Below, one piece after another: positions 62,408 to 64,000 of a stretch of 64,000 bases of DNA; the stretch's first letter is position 1, and every line of letters starts with the position of its first letter. The stretch comes from Skeletonema tropicum (Eukaryota > Bacillariophyta > Thalassiosirophyceae > Thalassiosirales > Thalassiosiraceae), in contig CM074131.1 of NCBI GenBank assembly GCA_037178625.1, positions 4,216,001-4,280,000 on the forward strand, written 5' to 3'. The notes beneath the pieces were generated by a model, which was not told the DNA's origin, searched no databases, and saw nothing but the letters and a program-made list of their open reading frames with translations. The translations under genes were made by a program, and so were the position numbers.

Positions 62408-64000
62408 TTATTTCCGTTTCTTCCCACCACCACCACCACCACCTCTACTCTTCGCCGCCATCTTCTGCTGCAACGATGAAAACTTTCCCGTCGATTTTCC
62501 AGTAGCATTCGATACGGAGGGTAATTTCATCGTTTTACCATTTTGTAACGATAACTGAACTTGAGCCGCCTGTCCCTTATTTCCCATACCAACTTTCCGA
62601 ACTCCACTTTTACTACCAGCCGCACTTGCGACCGAGTTGCCAAAGGAAGATTTGGCCCATTTGGCTGCCACCTTGGACGTTTGCCGTATTTGTGATACCT
62701 TAGATGATGATACTGATGTACTTCCAGTGCCAATGAGGCTACGTTGTTTTTGTATTGCGCGCATTCCTTTGGATTTGTTTAGTATTGCCTCGTGACGTGC
62801 CATTTTTCGTTCCCCAGCAATACTGGCGAGAGTTGCTTTGATAGTACTTACATGATGTGATGATGAAGGTGAATTACTACTTCCCTCCCCACCACCAACA
62901 CCACCATTGCTACTACCATGCTTCTGCATCGATGATCCAATACTCCCACCACAAAGACCAACATCACCCCCCTTCACCCTCCGCACGGCCCTCTTCAAAA
63001 TAACCTTCCCAATCTTCGGCCGATCCCTCTCCAAATGCTCTCGAGTGGCACGTACCCTTTCCCCGTGAGACTTGCGCAATTCCAACTCACGATTGGTCAA
63101 TGAAACATAGAGCGATCTCCAATCTGGTGAGTTGTGGAGTAGGTTCATGTCAATAAGGTGTTGGTCGAGTGAGATGTGTTTGTCTCTTCCACAGGTGGTG
63201 ACGCGTATATTGGTATACTTGTTGTTATTTTTGTTGTTGTTGGTCTTGTCATGATGTTTCTTACGATTGTCATGTTGATCCGATAAAGTGTCCACTCGTC
63301 GCTTCTTCTTCTTTGGAGGGGCAGCAGCAGCAGTAGTAGCAGTAGCAGCACTATCGGAACGAATCTCCACTCCATTATCTGATGCCATTTCTTTCCAATC
63401 ATCCAGTAACTTTTGCAACAATTCAAGTGGTGTTAATTCCACCATTTCTCGTCGTTTATCACGTTGTTGTTGCTGTTGCTGTTGCTGCTGTCTTTGACCA
63501 TCATTGCCACCATCCCGATGTTGAGTTGTCGACGTATAACAAATAATTGGTCCATTCCACCTTACAACCCGCTTCCAAAACATCTCACGTAACTCAATAG
63601 TAGTAGCATCTTCCTCCTCCTCCTCCTCTTCTTCGGATCCACAATTCCCCTTGGCCTTGGTTGTGGCGATTGCTTCTGCTTCAGTTTCATCCTCACTCTT
63701 CTTCTTCTTGCGGCGTTTTTTCAACTTGGTCAATGTCTTGACTGCCTTGGAAACACACTTTCCAATTTTAGTCTCGGCCAGTAATTGCACATCCATTGGT
63801 GATTCGGATAATGTATAGCATGTTCGTTTCAGTGTTTCGAAGTTTCGATTGGCTAGGTTTTTCATGTGTTGTAGATATTGTTGACGGTGTAGTTGCAGTA
63901 GTTCATCATCATTATTATTTGTCTCTTCTCCCTCTATTTGCTGTTGCTGCTGCTGTTCGTCATTATCCGAATCTGATTCCGAATCTTTCAATAACTGCTC
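62408..64000 (-). CDS. TFIIS N-terminal-domain (TND) protein, start beyond the window
   Basis: The frame is open to the right edge and has no ATG near it, so the N-terminus is missing. Visible residues begin Asp/Ser/Gln-rich. Near residues 42-90 comes the hallmark of TFIIS N-terminal (LW) domains: FETLKRTCYTLSESPMDVQL then LAETKIGKCVSKAV. A basic/acidic insert of about 100 residues follows, then the domain end (LTPLELLQKLLDDWKEMAS). Such domains bind short disordered motifs of transcription-elongation factors. A second folded-looking region (ISLDQHLIDMNLLHNSPDWR) and a long Ser/Gly/Lys tail ending GGGGGGGKKRK (likely nuclear localisation) complete it. The 3' part is duplicated at 57818-58253. 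Confidence 0.7.
   Translation of the reverse strand, partial: EQLLKDSESDSDNDEQQQQQQIEGEETNNNDDELLQLHRQQYLQHMKNLANRNFETLKRTCYTLSESPMDVQLLAETKIGKCVSKAVKTLTKLKKRRKKKKSEDETEAEAIATTKAKGNCGSEEEEEEEEDATTIELREMFWKRVVRWNGPIICYTSTTQHRDGGNDGQRQQQQQQQQQRDKRREMVELTPLELLQKLLDDWKEMASDNGVEIRSDSAATATTAAAAPPKKKKRRVDTLSDQHDNRKKHHDKTNNNKNNNKYTNIRVTTCGRDKHISLDQHLIDMNLLHNSPDWRSLYVSLTNRELELRKSHGERVRATREHLERDRPKIGKVILKRAVRRVKGGDVGLCGGSIGSSMQKHGSSNGGVGGGEGSSNSPSSSHHVSTIKATLASIAGERKMARHEAILNKSKGMRAIQKQRSLIGTGSTSVSSSKVSQIRQTSKVAAKWAKSSFGNSVASAAGSKSGVRKVGMGNKGQAAQVQLSLQNGKTMKLPSVSNATGKSTGKFSSLQQKMAAKSRGGGGGGGKKRK

Larger units (their letters stand above)
61007..62839. repeat. Segmental duplication, copy B
   Basis: Aligned with 56311-58253. 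Left edge inside the LRR_5 gene, right edge inside the TFIIS-domain gene. Confidence 0.9.

Overview
The window looks like nuclear DNA of a stramenopile alga, most likely a centric diatom. This is inferred from short GT-AG introns of about 80-160 bp, BspA-type LRR_5 genes, a membrane LRR protein of diatom type, a subtilase whose signal peptide is followed by a plastid-import-like phenylalanine, and abundant degraded retroelements. No tRNA, rRNA, CRISPR or bacterial operon structure was seen.

Layout. 1-4.6 kb: the 3' end of an LRR_5 gene, a truncated and an intact copy of a BTB/TLDc/SAM gene, and a Ser/Asn-rich gene. 4.86-8.88 kb: a likely DNA transposon with short inverted ends and a two-frame protein of unknown family. 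9.7-10.9 kb: a dispersed repeat, a Ty3-type integrase fragment and its LTR. 10.9-30.5 kb: a 3.24-kb tandem array, each unit carrying a copy of a Ser/Arg/His/Gln-rich gene. The array is interrupted by a 9.07-kb non-LTR retrotransposon (12040-21104) with a 17-bp target-site duplication. 30.5-32.9 kb: the unduplicated 3' part of the array gene, ending in a domain also found in the gene at 1.5-2.3 kb. 34.3-35.7 kb: the subtilase. 35.7-41.0 kb: an LTR element with no recognisable proteins. 42.2-43.3 kb: a zinc-ribbon protein gene. 43.9-46.9 kb: a multi-exon transmembrane LRR gene. 47.0-53.9 kb: a 6.9-kb element bounded by 175-bp direct repeats with unusual termini and full of minisatellites. 55.5-64 kb: an LRR_5 gene and a TFIIS N-terminal-domain gene, with a tandem segmental duplication that left truncated copies of both.

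Most notable items. (1) The non-LTR element has an ORF1/ORF2 UAAUG overlap, an internally duplicated ORF1, and an ORF2 that runs endonuclease, reverse transcriptase, RNase H, zinc knuckle, then a Ulp1-type cysteine protease with all its catalytic residues. (2) A protein with a BTB-TLDc-BTB layout has a SAM domain inside the second BTB fold. (3) A hairpin minisatellite family shows paired, compensatory stem changes. (4) The long-terminal-repeat-like element at 47-54 kb does not have TG/CA ends. Several of the genes are broken, and breaks are noted where seen.
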